This document shows, one piece after another, positions 43,518 to 53,724 of a stretch of 64,000 bases of DNA. Numbering within the stretch: position 1 is the first letter of the stretch; every line of letters starts with the position of its first letter. Source of the stretch: Pedobacter sp. PACM 27299 (GTDB lineage: Bacteria; Bacteroidota; Bacteroidia; Sphingobacteriales; Sphingobacteriaceae). The translations under genes were made by a program, and so were the position numbers. Location of the stretch: assembly GCF_001412655.1 (NCBI RefSeq), contig NZ_CP012996.1, positions 1,426,001 to 1,490,000 of the forward strand, in the 5' to 3' direction. The notes beneath the pieces are model-generated. The model was not told where the DNA came from, made no database searches, and saw nothing but the letters and a program-made list of their open reading frames with translations.

Positions 43518-43554
43518 GCGCAGCTAGAATTAGTAATTGAAAAAGATAAAAGTA

Positions 43555-43590
43555 AAAAAAAAACCTGTTGAAAAACTCAACAGGTTTTTT
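43555..43590. terminator. Intrinsic terminator of lpd
   Basis: AAAACCTGTTG paired with CAACAGGTTTT around a 6-nt loop, T run on both strands; it lies just downstream of lpd on the minus strand. Confidence 0.85.
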
Positions 43591-43630
43591 AAAACAATCA
43601 GCCTATCTTAAGAAAAGGCGATTTTATAAT

Positions 43631-45019
43631 TTATAAATGAATCACTTCACCGTAAGCATCAGCTGTAGCTTCCATAATAGCCTCACTCATAGTCGGGTGT
43701 GGGTGAACCGCTTTTAACATTTCGTGTCCTGTAGTTTCCAGTTTACGGGCAACTACGATTTCAGCGATCAGTTCAGTTACATTGGCACCAATCATGTGAG
43801 CACCTAGTAATTCGCCGTATTTTGCATCATAGATCATTTTAATAAAACCATCTTTAGCGCCTGCTGCACTTGCCTTACCTGAAGCTGAGAATGGGAATTT
43901 ACCAATTTTCAATTCATATCCGGCAGCTCTTGCTGCTTTCTCCGTATAACCAACAGAAGCAATCTCAGGACTGCAATAGGTACATCCAGGGATGTTATTG
44001 TAATCTAAAGGTTCTGGTTTCTGACCAGCAATTTTCTCTACACAGATGATTCCTTCTGCAGAAGCTACATGAGCCAATGCCTGACCAGGAACAATATCAC
44101 CAATTGCATAGTAACCTTTAACGTTAGTGCTGTAGAATTCATCTACGATCACTTTACCTTTTTCAGTTTTAATGCCAGTTTCTTCTAAACCGATGTTTTC
44201 GATGTTTGCAACTACACCAGCAGCAGAAAGAACGATGTCGCATTCTAGAGTCTGCATACCTGAAGCTGTTTTTACCTGAACTTTACAGCCAGTGCCACTA
44301 GTGTCTACAGATTCTACGCTGGAAGAAGTCATCACTTCGATGCCTGCTTTTTTAAAGCTGCGCAGCAATTGTTTAGAAACGTCTTCGTCTTCAACCGGAA
44401 CAATATTGTCCATGAATTCTACTACCGTTACTTTAGTACCTAAAGTAGCATAGAAGTAAGCAAATTCAACACCAATAGCACCAGATCCAACTACCACCAT
44501 AGATTTAGGCTGCTCAGGTAATACCATCGCCTGTCTGTATCCAATGATTTTTTTACCATCTTGTTTCAGGTTCGGCAATTCTCTTGATCTACCACCAGTA
44601 GCTAGAATTATGCTGGTTGCAGTGTAGTCTTTTATAGTACCATCCGCTGCTTTCACTTCCACCTTGTTTCCAGGTTTAGCTTTACCAGTGCCCATGATCA
44701 CGTCAATTTTGTTCTTTTTCATCAAGAATTGAACACCCTTGCTCATGCCATCAGCAACACCACGGCTACGTTTGATTACTGCTGCGAAATCGGCCTCAGC
44801 CTCCGCAGTTTTAATACCGTATTCAGCAGCATGATTGATATATTCAAAAACCTGTGCACTTTTCAATAAGGCTTTGGTTGGGATACATCCCCAATTAAGG
44901 CAGATTCCGCCTAAAGATTCGCGTTCTACTACCGCAGTTTTTAAACCTAACTGAGAAGCTCTTATTGCAGCTACATATCCACCAGGACCGCTGCCAATTA
45001 CAATTACATCGTAGTTCAT
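43631..45019 (-). CDS. lpd: Dihydrolipoyl dehydrogenase (E3)
   Basis: A 462-residue flavoprotein that reoxidises the dihydrolipoyl groups of 2-oxo acid dehydrogenase complexes. FAD motif GSGPGGYVAA (9-18), redox pair C40/C45 in GGICLNWGCIPTK, NAD motif VVGSGAIGVEFAYFY and the active-site base in HPHPTMSEAI near the C-terminus are all present. It is monocistronic here, with no E1 or E2 nearby, so it may serve several complexes. Confidence 0.95.
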   Translation of the reverse strand: MNYDVIVIGSGPGGYVAAIRASQLGLKTAVVERESLGGICLNWGCIPTKALLKSAQVFEYINHAAEYGIKTAEAEADFAAVIKRSRGVADGMSKGVQFLMKKNKIDVIMGTGKAKPGNKVEVKAADGTIKDYTATSIILATGGRSRELPNLKQDGKKIIGYRQAMVLPEQPKSMVVVGSGAIGVEFAYFYATLGTKVTVVEFMDNIVPVEDEDVSKQLLRSFKKAGIEVMTSSSVESVDTSGTGCKVQVKTASGMQTLECDIVLSAAGVVANIENIGLEETGIKTEKGKVIVDEFYSTNVKGYYAIGDIVPGQALAHVASAEGIICVEKIAGQKPEPLDYNNIPGCTYCSPEIASVGYTEKAARAAGYELKIGKFPFSASGKASAAGAKDGFIKMIYDAKYGELLGAHMIGANVTELIAEIVVARKLETTGHEMLKAVHPHPTMSEAIMEATADAYGEVIHL

Positions 45020-45055
45020 ATCTTATATAAAGGAATTTTTAACTTAAGTAATTGC

Positions 45056-45063
45056 CAAAATTA
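45056..45063 (-). promoter_or_regulatory. -7 box of lpd
   Basis: TAATTTTG on the minus strand, 36 nt upstream of the ATG. It occupies one end of the 334-bp gap between lpd and the TonB receptor; the rest of the gap is AT-rich and shows only the receptor's own -7 box. Confidence 0.5.
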
Positions 45064-45290
45064 AAAAAATTGTTCATTAATACCGCCTGTTAGATTTTTG
45101 TACACTGCTTTTCAGGGCTTTAATTTAAAAAGGGGCCTCTAAACACAGATGTTGTATTTATTTTGTAATTTAACAAAATACTGACAAACTGTACGTTAGA
45201 TATGTTAAAGAAGATGTTAAATGTTGAAAATTATTGTGATATTTAATAATAATTTAACATTGGAATCATGATCCTGGATGATTTAATTTT

Positions 45291-45298
45291 TACCTTTG
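45291..45298 (+). promoter_or_regulatory. -7 box of the TonB receptor gene
   Basis: TACCTTTG matches TAnnTTTG, 55 nt upstream of the ATG at 45354. Confidence 0.5.
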
Positions 45299-45353
45299 TG
45301 CCGTTATATTGTATTGTAGTATCATAAAAAAACAAACATTAATTAAAAAAAGT

Positions 45354-48300
45354 ATGAAGAAATCTTTACTATTTAAGGTTGCGGTAATCATTTTTGCTTT
45401 CGTTGGATTCATCACCAATGTAAATGCTCAGGTTACTACATCAAATTTAAATGGAGTTATTGCTGATGCAAAAGGTCCATTGCCGGGAGCAACCATAGTA
45501 GCTGTTCACAATCCTACAGGAACGCGTTATACTGCGTCTTCTAATACAGATGGAAGGTACAATTTTGTAAACATTAATACTGGTGGTCCTTATACCATAA
45601 CTGCTAGTTATATCGGTTACAAAGTAGAGAAAATTGAAGGTATTTATTTGAAATTAGGCGAAACATTTACGCTTAAAATTAAAATGACTGAAGGCGGACA
45701 AGAATTACAGGAAGTACAGGTTGTAGGAAAAAATAGCACCGTATTGAACAGTAAAAGAACAGGCGCTTCTACTACTATCGGCAAAAAACAAATTGAAGAA
45801 ATGCCAACTTTGAGCAGAAGTCTTTCTGATATTACGCGTTTAACACCTCAGGCTAACGGTAACTCTTTTGCTGGTGCCAACAATCGTTTCAACAACATCA
45901 CTATTGATGGTGCGGTAAACAATGACGTTTTTGGTTTATCTGCAAATGGTACTCCAGGTGGACCTGCCGGTACACAACCAATCTCTTTAGATGCAATTCA
46001 AGAAGTTCAAGTAGTAGTTGCACCTTACGATGTAACTCAAGGTAGTTTTACAGGAGGTGGTGTAAATGCAATTACCCGTTCAGGTACTAATACAGTAGAA
46101 GGTTCTGCTTATTTCTTAGGTAGAAACCAGAATACAATTGGTAAAAGTGTAGATGGTTTGAATACCAAAGCAAGTGATTTTTACAATACTACTTACGGTG
46201 CACGTATTGGATTACCAATCGTTAAAAACAAATTATTCTTATTTACAAGTGTAGAAGCAACTCGTATTCAAGCGCCGACTTCTTTTAATGCTGGTGATCC
46301 TAGAGCAGTGCTTACTACAGATGAGGCACAGAAAATCTCTGACTTTGTTAAAAAAGAGTATGGTTATGATGCAGGTTCTTATGGTGAAACTCAGAATCAG
46401 ACGCAAAGCAATAAATATTTCGCACGTTTAGATTGGAATATTAGTGATAAACATCAATTGACTTTACGTCACAATTACATCAATGCATTTGATGATAACC
46501 TTTCAAGAAGTACAACTGGTTTCCGTTTCGGAAATAACGGTTACAGATTCAAAAACAGTCAAAATGTATCTGTTTTAGAATTGAGAAGCCGTTTCAACGA
46601 GAATCTTTCTAATAACCTGATCGTAGGTTATTCAAGAATCAGAGACAGCAGAGCTATAAATGGACAGTTATTCCCTCAAATCACGATCAATAACATCGGT
46701 AATGTTTCTGGACAATCTGTAACTTTAGGTTCAGAAAGAAGTTCTGGAGCGAATGAATTAGATCAGGATATCTTTGAATTCACAGATAACCTTAAATTAT
46801 TTGCAGGTAAACATACCTTCACTTTAGGTACGCACAATGAGTTCTTTAAATTCAGAAACTTATTCATCAACAACATCAACGGTTTCTATCAGTTCAACAA
46901 TATTACAGATTTTAACAATAAAATTCCTAGCAGAGTTCAGGCCGCATATTCAATCGTTCCAGGTGATGATCGCCCGGCAGCTGAGTTTGCAGCAGCACAG
47001 TTAGGTTTCTATTTCCAGGATGAAATCGAAGTTGATGAAAGCTTTAAATTGACAGCTGGGTTAAGAGTTGATGTACCTCTATTCTTCGATAAACCAGCAC
47101 TTAATCCCCTAGTTCCAACAACTTTCCCTGGATTAAATACAGATCAGTTGCCAAGTGGACAAATCCTTGTTTCTCCAAGAGTAGGCTTTAACTGGGATTT
47201 ATCGGGTAACAGAACGGTTCAATTAAGAGGTGGTATTGGACTATTTACTGGTAGAGTTCCTTTTGTTTGGATGGCCAATCAGTTTACTAACAGTGGTATG
47301 TTATATGGTAGTGTAGATCAAAACAATCCACCTGCTTTTGTACCAGATCCAAATCAACAAAGTACTGCAGGTACTCAAGGTAAAACTTATGAAGTGAATT
47401 TATTAGCTAGTAAGTTTAAATTACCACAAGTATTACGTTATAGCTTAGGAACAGATATTAAATTACCAGGTGGTGTTCTTGCTACTATAGATGGTATTTA
47501 CTCTAAAACTGTAAACAACGTTACTTATTCTAACATCAACATCAAAGGTCAGACAGGTACGCTTCCTGCAAACCTTTCAGGTGGACAAGATAACAGACCT
47601 GTTTATGGTGGAAAAGTGAATTCAACTTTCACGAACGTACTTTTATTAGACAATACGGATAAAGGTTCATCATACAGTTTAAGTGGACAACTGTCTAAAT
47701 CATTCAACTTTGGTTTAAGTGCAATGGTTGCTTATACCTATGGTAAATCTGAAGACGTAAATAGTGGAGCAAGCAGTACTGCTTATTCGAACTGGCAGTT
47801 CTTACAAATCGTTAACGATCCAAATAATGCACCGGTTTCTTATTCAAACTTTGACTTAAGACATCGTGTAATTGGTAGCTTAAGCTATGGTATCAACTAT
47901 GGTAAAAACAAAACTTTCGGAACTTCGATCTCTATGTTCTACGTGGGTAAATCTGGTTCACCATTCACTTACCTTTATTTAGGTGATATTAACGGTGACG
48001 GCGCGAATCAGAATGATTTATTGTATGTACCAAGAAATGCAAGTGAAATTAAGTTAGTTCCTTTCTATGCAAGAGATAAAGACAATAAAGTAATCATTTC
48101 ACCAAATAGTGCTACACCTGCAGAACAGTGGACTGCGCTTGATAACTACATCAGCAACGATCCTTACTTAAGCAAACACAGAGGTGAGTATACTGCACGT
48201 AATGCAGCTAGAATGCCTTGGGAGCACCAATTTGATGTTCGTATCATGCAAGATCTAGGTGGCATGATCAAGGATACAAAAAACAGATTACAATTATCTG

Positions 48301-48515
48301 TTGACATTATCAACTTTGGTAACTTATTGAACAAAGCTTGGGGAAGAAAATACTTTGTACCAAACAGTGCAAATACTGTAGTGAACTACAATACTACTCA
48401 GGCTACTGATAGAGGCTTTAACTTTAAAGCACCTTCAGATGGTCTACCATATAGCGTATCAGCATTTGATTCAAGATGGCAAGCACAAGTTGGTCTTAGA
48501 TATATCTTCAACTAA
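45354..48515 (+). CDS. Oar-like TonB-dependent receptor
   Basis: A 1053-residue outer-membrane protein. A signal peptide (about residues 1-25, ending NVNAQ) is followed by a carboxypeptidase-regulatory-like domain (NLNGVIADAKGPLPGATIVA, DGRYNFVNI), a plug domain (TSTVLNSKRT to the AYFLGRNQ region) and a 22-strand-type barrel ending in a terminal phenylalanine-containing strand (QVGLRYIFN). The GTRYTASSNTDGRYNF pattern and VTQGSFTGGGVNAITRSGTN are typical of the Oar branch rather than SusC; no susD neighbour is present. The ligand is unknown. I use the ATG at 45354, not the earlier in-frame TTG, because only this puts the signal peptide at the N-terminus. Confidence 0.9.
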   Translation: MKKSLLFKVAVIIFAFVGFITNVNAQVTTSNLNGVIADAKGPLPGATIVAVHNPTGTRYTASSNTDGRYNFVNINTGGPYTITASYIGYKVEKIEGIYLKLGETFTLKIKMTEGGQELQEVQVVGKNSTVLNSKRTGASTTIGKKQIEEMPTLSRSLSDITRLTPQANGNSFAGANNRFNNITIDGAVNNDVFGLSANGTPGGPAGTQPISLDAIQEVQVVVAPYDVTQGSFTGGGVNAITRSGTNTVEGSAYFLGRNQNTIGKSVDGLNTKASDFYNTTYGARIGLPIVKNKLFLFTSVEATRIQAPTSFNAGDPRAVLTTDEAQKISDFVKKEYGYDAGSYGETQNQTQSNKYFARLDWNISDKHQLTLRHNYINAFDDNLSRSTTGFRFGNNGYRFKNSQNVSVLELRSRFNENLSNNLIVGYSRIRDSRAINGQLFPQITINNIGNVSGQSVTLGSERSSGANELDQDIFEFTDNLKLFAGKHTFTLGTHNEFFKFRNLFINNINGFYQFNNITDFNNKIPSRVQAAYSIVPGDDRPAAEFAAAQLGFYFQDEIEVDESFKLTAGLRVDVPLFFDKPALNPLVPTTFPGLNTDQLPSGQILVSPRVGFNWDLSGNRTVQLRGGIGLFTGRVPFVWMANQFTNSGMLYGSVDQNNPPAFVPDPNQQSTAGTQGKTYEVNLLASKFKLPQVLRYSLGTDIKLPGGVLATIDGIYSKTVNNVTYSNINIKGQTGTLPANLSGGQDNRPVYGGKVNSTFTNVLLLDNTDKGSSYSLSGQLSKSFNFGLSAMVAYTYGKSEDVNSGASSTAYSNWQFLQIVNDPNNAPVSYSNFDLRHRVIGSLSYGINYGKNKTFGTSISMFYVGKSGSPFTYLYLGDINGDGANQNDLLYVPRNASEIKLVPFYARDKDNKVIISPNSATPAEQWTALDNYISNDPYLSKHRGEYTARNAARMPWEHQFDVRIMQDLGGMIKDTKNRLQLSVDIINFGNLLNKAWGRKYFVPNSANTVVNYNTTQATDRGFNFKAPSDGLPYSVSAFDSRWQAQVGLRYIFN

Positions 48516-48530
48516 TCTAATTACAACTAT

Positions 48531-48572
48531 AAAAAAATCCCCGCCCTTGAAAAAGGAGCGGGGATTTTTTTT
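48531..48572. terminator. Intrinsic terminator
   Basis: AAATCCCCGC paired with GCGGGGATTT around a 13-nt loop, followed by eight T. It serves the TonB receptor and, with its A run, may also serve the convergent GH123-like gene. Confidence 0.9.
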
Positions 48573-48602
48573 GACTTTTATTTTAGTGTAAAATGGAGTT
48601 GG

Positions 48603-51590
48603 TTACTTTTCTTTGATGACCAACATCCAGCCTTTTCCTGCGGTAACAGGGATCTCCTGATCTGCATTAAAGCTTGCTGCGGGCTGGAAGTTTTTAATCT
48701 CCGCTGCGGTAATGCTGGCTTTCGCAGGATCGATATTTAATGCTTTCCAGTCGATCGTTAAACGAATGCTGACATCAGTTGGTGCCCAGCTCGCCAAAGA
48801 CACCAATGCCGTTTTATCTTTCTTATAAATAGTAACCGGTACATTGGTATCATTGCTCTTCACTGGATTGTTTTCTACCCAGTAACCGATCATTTTGCTG
48901 CCCTGCATGCCAAAGTTATCCCATGCTTTCCAGATCGGACGAGGGTCTGCACCATCACTCCATGGCATTCTGTTGGTCATGCCATACAGCATTCCTCTCC
49001 AGGCATTCCCGCCATCCTGCAGCATCTCGCCCATCAGGCCAAAAGGAATACCAGAGACTTCTGTTAAAAAGAAATCAGGACTGTTCTTGTCGTAATAGAA
49101 ATATTCGCCGAACCATAACCTGTTCAGATAAGGGAAATGCTCCATATATAAGTTGGCACTGTTGTTAAAACCATCGCTTTTATTATACTGATTTGCAGAG
49201 TGTAAATCGATGATTCCCGGATGACCGTCTTTTGTCAATACTCTTTTTATTCTTTTCATAGTGGTACGGTCAAAAGCAACATCATCCAGGTAAATCCCGT
49301 CGATGCCTACATTTTCTACCAGCCAGTTCATACCTTCCACATAGTAGTTGTGCCACCTGCTCATGCCACTGTTCACCACCGCTGCATCTTTGATTTCCGG
49401 TACATACCAGGCAGCGATATAATCCTTGCCCAGGTGCTCTTGCAGCCAGGAATAACCTCCGCCATTTCCAGGGGAATAAATCTCATGTCCCAGACTCCTT
49501 AAGGGGAAAGTTTCATAAGCACTGTTGGATAGCTCACGAACAGTATTGTAGATCTTTACTTTTAAACCTTTCAGATGTGCTTCATTGAGGTATGATTTCA
49601 TCTCTTTATGCGCGATAAAGGGATAATTGATATAAGGGTTGATCGGAGTGGCATGGTGGATATTGATCAGGTTGGCACCAGTAGCTTTGATCGTATCAAG
49701 ATTATCATATTTATGATAAAAGCGGTTGCTCCATTGAAAATCGGTATTGATTGGGTGGAAAGGAGTAATGAGCAAATTAAAGTTGTAATACAGCGTATCT
49801 CCCTTTTTCATGATTTGCTCTCCGCTGTAGTTGTCGGCTAAAATCGCTTTTCCTTTTTTAAACACCTGGATGCCTCCTTTACCCTCATTTCCCCAGGAAG
49901 TAGGGAGCAGCAAAGGTTTTTGTAAATAGAAATTGGTATTGAGCGGGCGGACATAATGGTTGTCTTTTAAGGTGTATTGCAAGCCCGCGTTGACGTCGCC
50001 AATCCATGCCCCATCCTGATTTTTGTGGGCTACATCCCATTTCCATTTTAAGGAATCCGGCATGTTACCGCCTTTTAAGCCAAGACCCATCATGTATTTG
50101 GAAGCCTCTGGAGTAAAAGGAATGTGCAGGCGGACATCGTTCAGTTTCAGGTCCTGCAGGGCAATCAATTTCACGGTATAAGAAAGAAAGCCATCAAATT
50201 CTATCGTAGCTCCTACTTCCATTTTTAGACTGTCGGAAGTGTTTGTGTTATTCCATTTTACCGTTCCCGGCTGCTGTTCGGTAAAGGTTAATGGACCGTT
50301 TTTCCATACGAAATCTTTGTTCTTGCTGTTTTTTACATGGAAATGGATCGGTTCGGTTAGGATATCTTTTCCAGTTTTGGAAAATTCCGTCATTTCCGGC
50401 GTAAAGAAAGTCTGGATTTGCGCTGGAAAGCCGTCTTTGTTTAAAGTTACTTTTCTACCCAGTAATGAAATACTTTGGTCTTTGACCAGCAATGGAACAT
50501 AAGGGGCAATGACGTCATTTTTTTGTGCAAGGGTAGAGTTTAGCCAGGTTAAACGAGTTTGCTTCCAGGGTTCGTTGATGCCACCATCTGCTAAGGTTTG
50601 GTTGCTAACAGTTAGGTTCAGCTGGATTGGGGTAGCCGGAACGCCATTGGCAGTTACGGTGACCGTACTAGTATACGTTCCGGGAGCCGTATTTTTAGGC
50701 AAATTAGCCAATACCCAAAGGGCTTGAACCTGAGCTTTGGCAACATCTACCGTTTTATGTAAGGTTTGTGTGTTCCAATCTTTGCCATCCGTATTCAGGC
50801 AGGAGAGTATGCTGGCGGGCAGGCGCGCTCCGCTTTTACTTTTAAGGTCGGTAAATTTTAGCTGTACATTTTTTAAGTCCTGTTTCACTGGATAAATGCC
50901 CAGTTGAAATGCGTAGTTTTCTCCCTTTGCCGCGGTACCTGAAAACAGCGGTTTCCAGCCTTTCATGATCCAGCGCTGCGGCAGATCATCGGTCATTTTT
51001 ATTGGATTCAGGCGGTCTTCCGGAAATACAAAATAAGCTTGCTGCGGATGTGCTTTGATCAGGTCTTTAGTTTCTTTTGCTGTCGCGATCACCTCCATCG
51101 GATAATTGCTGTTCATGGCATTCACCGATTCAATTTCCTGGATTTTTACGGTAGCCAGGTTTGCTGCTGCCGATGGCCAGGAAGTATTCGCGCTGGTTTT
51201 TCTCTGCAGGTAAATGGCATTCGGGTAATTAGAACGGCCATCTACTTTGTAAGGTTGGTAATATACATAGTAAGTGCCAATTCCAGAACTCGGTTCAAAA
51301 TAAATGGTGCCTTGTTCCCTATTGATTTCGCCAATCTTCAGTTGTTTTACCATCTGGTTGGTTTTTGCATCTACCACCCAAATTTCTTTTAGTTCTGGTT
51401 GCAGGTCCCTTCTGCGCCATGGAATGACAGCCTTTGCAACGGCTCCACTGCTGGTCACCTGGAGCACCACACGGTGGTTGCCCAGGGAGTCTGGATTCCA
51501 GGTATCCTTTCCATTGGTATATTTCAGCTCCTGTGCCGATGCAGCCCCGGCGAGAAAAACCAAAATAAATGGGACAAAGTATTTTTTCAT
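48603..51590 (-). CDS. Large secreted glycoside hydrolase-like protein (GH123/DUF6067-like)
   Basis: A 995-residue exported protein (signal MKKYFVPFILVFLAGAASAQ). It has a beta-sandwich-like N-terminal half with repeated carbohydrate-binding-type segments, then a TIM-barrel-like region from about residue 640 (TGANLINIHHATPINPYINYPF, GLKVKIYNTVREL, VGIDGIYLDDVAFD, GIIDLHSANQYNK). The acidic cluster YLDDVAFD and WYVPEI are candidate active-site parts. This layout matches DUF6067/GH123-like glycoside hydrolases as I remember them; the sugar is not known. It stands alone, not in a PUL. Assignment moderate. Confidence 0.6.
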   Translation of the reverse strand: MKKYFVPFILVFLAGAASAQELKYTNGKDTWNPDSLGNHRVVLQVTSSGAVAKAVIPWRRRDLQPELKEIWVVDAKTNQMVKQLKIGEINREQGTIYFEPSSGIGTYYVYYQPYKVDGRSNYPNAIYLQRKTSANTSWPSAAANLATVKIQEIESVNAMNSNYPMEVIATAKETKDLIKAHPQQAYFVFPEDRLNPIKMTDDLPQRWIMKGWKPLFSGTAAKGENYAFQLGIYPVKQDLKNVQLKFTDLKSKSGARLPASILSCLNTDGKDWNTQTLHKTVDVAKAQVQALWVLANLPKNTAPGTYTSTVTVTANGVPATPIQLNLTVSNQTLADGGINEPWKQTRLTWLNSTLAQKNDVIAPYVPLLVKDQSISLLGRKVTLNKDGFPAQIQTFFTPEMTEFSKTGKDILTEPIHFHVKNSKNKDFVWKNGPLTFTEQQPGTVKWNNTNTSDSLKMEVGATIEFDGFLSYTVKLIALQDLKLNDVRLHIPFTPEASKYMMGLGLKGGNMPDSLKWKWDVAHKNQDGAWIGDVNAGLQYTLKDNHYVRPLNTNFYLQKPLLLPTSWGNEGKGGIQVFKKGKAILADNYSGEQIMKKGDTLYYNFNLLITPFHPINTDFQWSNRFYHKYDNLDTIKATGANLINIHHATPINPYINYPFIAHKEMKSYLNEAHLKGLKVKIYNTVRELSNSAYETFPLRSLGHEIYSPGNGGGYSWLQEHLGKDYIAAWYVPEIKDAAVVNSGMSRWHNYYVEGMNWLVENVGIDGIYLDDVAFDRTTMKRIKRVLTKDGHPGIIDLHSANQYNKSDGFNNSANLYMEHFPYLNRLWFGEYFYYDKNSPDFFLTEVSGIPFGLMGEMLQDGGNAWRGMLYGMTNRMPWSDGADPRPIWKAWDNFGMQGSKMIGYWVENNPVKSNDTNVPVTIYKKDKTALVSLASWAPTDVSIRLTIDWKALNIDPAKASITAAEIKNFQPAASFNADQEIPVTAGKGWMLVIKEK

Positions 51591-51801
51591 AAAAACGGTT
51601 GTGTTGATTTTTATATTAAAATTAGGTGTTATTTATCACTGCTGTGGAAAAAAAAATAGCGCAACCGTTTGATTTGGAGTTGAAAGTAGGTTTGTGATGA
51701 AAATACAGGCCATCAAAACAATGATGATACTGCTGATGTTGTATGGAAAGTTTAGGATGGGGGAAGGTGATTAAAGAGAACTATTTAAACCTGATCTTGT
51801 G

Positions 51802-52029
51802 ATGAAAAGAACAAGTATAATGCTCGTCATTCTGGGGATTGTCATGGCTATCGCCGGTATACTAATGATTCAAGATTTAAACTATGTAAACACCGTTGAT
51901 GGACATACCAGACCAATGTATATCCAGGGAATCAGAACTTTCCCCTGGCTCGCTTTTCTGGGTGGTTTATTTATAGTCGTTGGTGTATTTTTTTACATTA
52001 CTGATCTCCGGAAAGATCCTAAAGATTAA
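51802..52029 (+). CDS. Small two-helix membrane protein
   Basis: A 75-residue protein with hydrophobic segments at about 6-22 and 48-66, joined by a polar loop (LNYVNTVDGHTRPMYIQGIRTF). I do not recognise the family. ATG at 51802 is preferred to the GTG one codon earlier. Its last 11 bases overlap the 3' end of the convergent DUF417 gene. Confidence 0.6.
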   Translation: MKRTSIMLVILGIVMAIAGILMIQDLNYVNTVDGHTRPMYIQGIRTFPWLAFLGGLFIVVGVFFYITDLRKDPKD

Positions 52030-52606
52030 CTGGCTGCTTATTTCTGATCAGGTATTGTCTGGCAGAATCACATAAGGCAGTAAAAGCCCCTGCCATCATG
52101 ATCAGGTCTTTTATGACCAGTCTGCCGCGTGCGGAAAGGAGTGGAAATCCATGGTTAGGATCTCCAAGATCCGGTACCCAGGATTCTTTTGTGCTGATTA
52201 AAAAGGATAGGGTAACTACCGACATGAGGATCACCAATGCTGCTCCAGCCATCCCAATCCCTGGATGATAATGGTTTAATAATAAGGTGATGCCCATTAA
52301 AACGAGTACCGTACCTAATCCATAAGAAAACAGATAGGTGTGGTTGGCGCTATGCCAGGCGATTTTTTCGGGATTTGCTTCTCCTTCTTTCTGCATGTAG
52401 GGTTTATATCCGGTTGGATCTGCATAAAAGAAAGACATCAGTGCTGAATTGGCCACAAATGGCACAATCCCCTCTGCTTCATAGTGATAAACTTTTAAAC
52501 CGCCAATCCAAATCAGGACGATGGCAATTGCAATTCGAATTAAACGGATACTCAGGGAAGATAAACCCGCAAGGGTTTGAAGGAGGGTAGTAAATTGACC
52601 AGACAT
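52019..52606 (-). CDS. DUF417 (YkgB/RclC-like) membrane protein
   Basis: A 195-residue protein with about four transmembrane helices and family signatures IAIVLIWIGGLKVYHYEAEGIVPFVANSALMSFFY and GFPLLSARGRLVIKDLIMMAGA. YkgB-family proteins include E. coli RclC, which helps resist reactive chlorine. It lies 66 bp downstream of an AraC-type regulator on the same strand, a setting that recalls RclR-RclC and suggests stress induction by that regulator; this is inference. Confidence 0.85.
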   Translation of the reverse strand: MSGQFTTLLQTLAGLSSLSIRLIRIAIAIVLIWIGGLKVYHYEAEGIVPFVANSALMSFFYADPTGYKPYMQKEGEANPEKIAWHSANHTYLFSYGLGTVLVLMGITLLLNHYHPGIGMAGAALVILMSVVTLSFLISTKESWVPDLGDPNHGFPLLSARGRLVIKDLIMMAGAFTALCDSARQYLIRNKQPVNL

Positions 52607-52672
52607 AGCATATATATTGAGCTGGTAAAGGTCGGGATAGTATAAGGATCAGACCATGGACTATACCTCCGA

Positions 52673-53539
52673 TTAGATGGACAAATCAGCCACTATTGAA
52701 ATTCCGGTCTTTTCCCTGAAGATTTGCGGTGATACCCCTGTCATCTTTTTGAAGAAGCGGCTGAAATAGTATTCATCTTCAAAATTAAGTGCGTAAGCAA
52801 CTTCTTTAATGCTTTTTCTGGTCAGATGCAGCAGTTTTTTAGCTTCCAGTATCAGGCGTTCCTGAATCAGGATGGTTGGTGTTTTACCGAAATACCTTTT
52901 ACAGCGTTTGCTAAAGGTATTGGGGTTGAGGTGGAGCAGCTCTGCATAATCTGCAGGTTTACGAAGGCTCAGGAAGTTCTCTTCCAATGCGCTTTGAAAG
53001 GCTTCCATCAATTCTTCTTTTACCGGCTGTATTGCTGCTGGTTTTGATTTTAATTTAATGCGGCTGGATTGTGCCAGAAACAACTGCAGGTATGCCGTGA
53101 GTACTACCTCATTGGGCTGTTCCTGGTTTAGCTCTGCTTGTAGCTGCCCTAACAAATGATCAAATGATTGTGCTTCCTCTTGGTTTAAATTGATGGATGG
53201 CTCAAGAAAAATGTTGTTAAACAAGAGACCATTGCAGGCTACTTCCGCTTTATGGTAGGCGATACAGTAAAAATCACCATGAAACTGCAGCATCATCACT
53301 TTCGTTTTTGGAATATCTTTAAAATAGATGGTCTGAAAAGGGGTGGCAAAAAAGATGATTGGTCCTTCAAAAGAGAAGTTGCCGAAATCAGCCTGAAAAG
53401 AACCCTTCCCTTTTGGAATAAACAGAATGGTATAAACCGGATAGGATACAGGCTCGCCAAGCTGCTTCGCATCAACCTGCTGAAGTGATAACAAAGGGGC
53501 GCCTGATACTGAAATGATTTTTTTTTCTGTATATTTCAA
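52673..53539 (-). CDS. AraC family transcriptional regulator
   Basis: A 288-residue regulator with a cupin-like N-terminal domain (VYTILFIPKGKGSFQADFGNFSFEGPIIFFATPFQTIYF) and a double HTH AraC domain at about residues 185-285 (LHLNPNTFSKRCKRYFGKTPTILIQERLILEAKKLLHLTRKSIKEVAYALNFEDEYYFSRFFKKMTGVSPQIFR). It lies directly upstream of the DUF417 gene and probably controls it. I see no cysteine pair resembling the RclR sensor, so the signal may differ. Confidence 0.9.
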   Translation of the reverse strand: MKYTEKKIISVSGAPLLSLQQVDAKQLGEPVSYPVYTILFIPKGKGSFQADFGNFSFEGPIIFFATPFQTIYFKDIPKTKVMMLQFHGDFYCIAYHKAEVACNGLLFNNIFLEPSINLNQEEAQSFDHLLGQLQAELNQEQPNEVVLTAYLQLFLAQSSRIKLKSKPAAIQPVKEELMEAFQSALEENFLSLRKPADYAELLHLNPNTFSKRCKRYFGKTPTILIQERLILEAKKLLHLTRKSIKEVAYALNFEDEYYFSRFFKKMTGVSPQIFREKTGISIVADLSI

Positions 53540-53724
53540 GGTCTGGTGTTTTGAACAATTGGCTAAATTTAGGCAATAATTAAAGGTTAGTCAATCTAAA
53601 TCTGTGATTACTCTTTCACTTAAGCTTATTCTTAACTGAATTCTAAACTTAGAATTTGGGGATAGCAATAAGTACTAAATCCAGTAATAAGTTTAAAGCA
53701 TCAGCAATACTTCAAAAAGAATAT

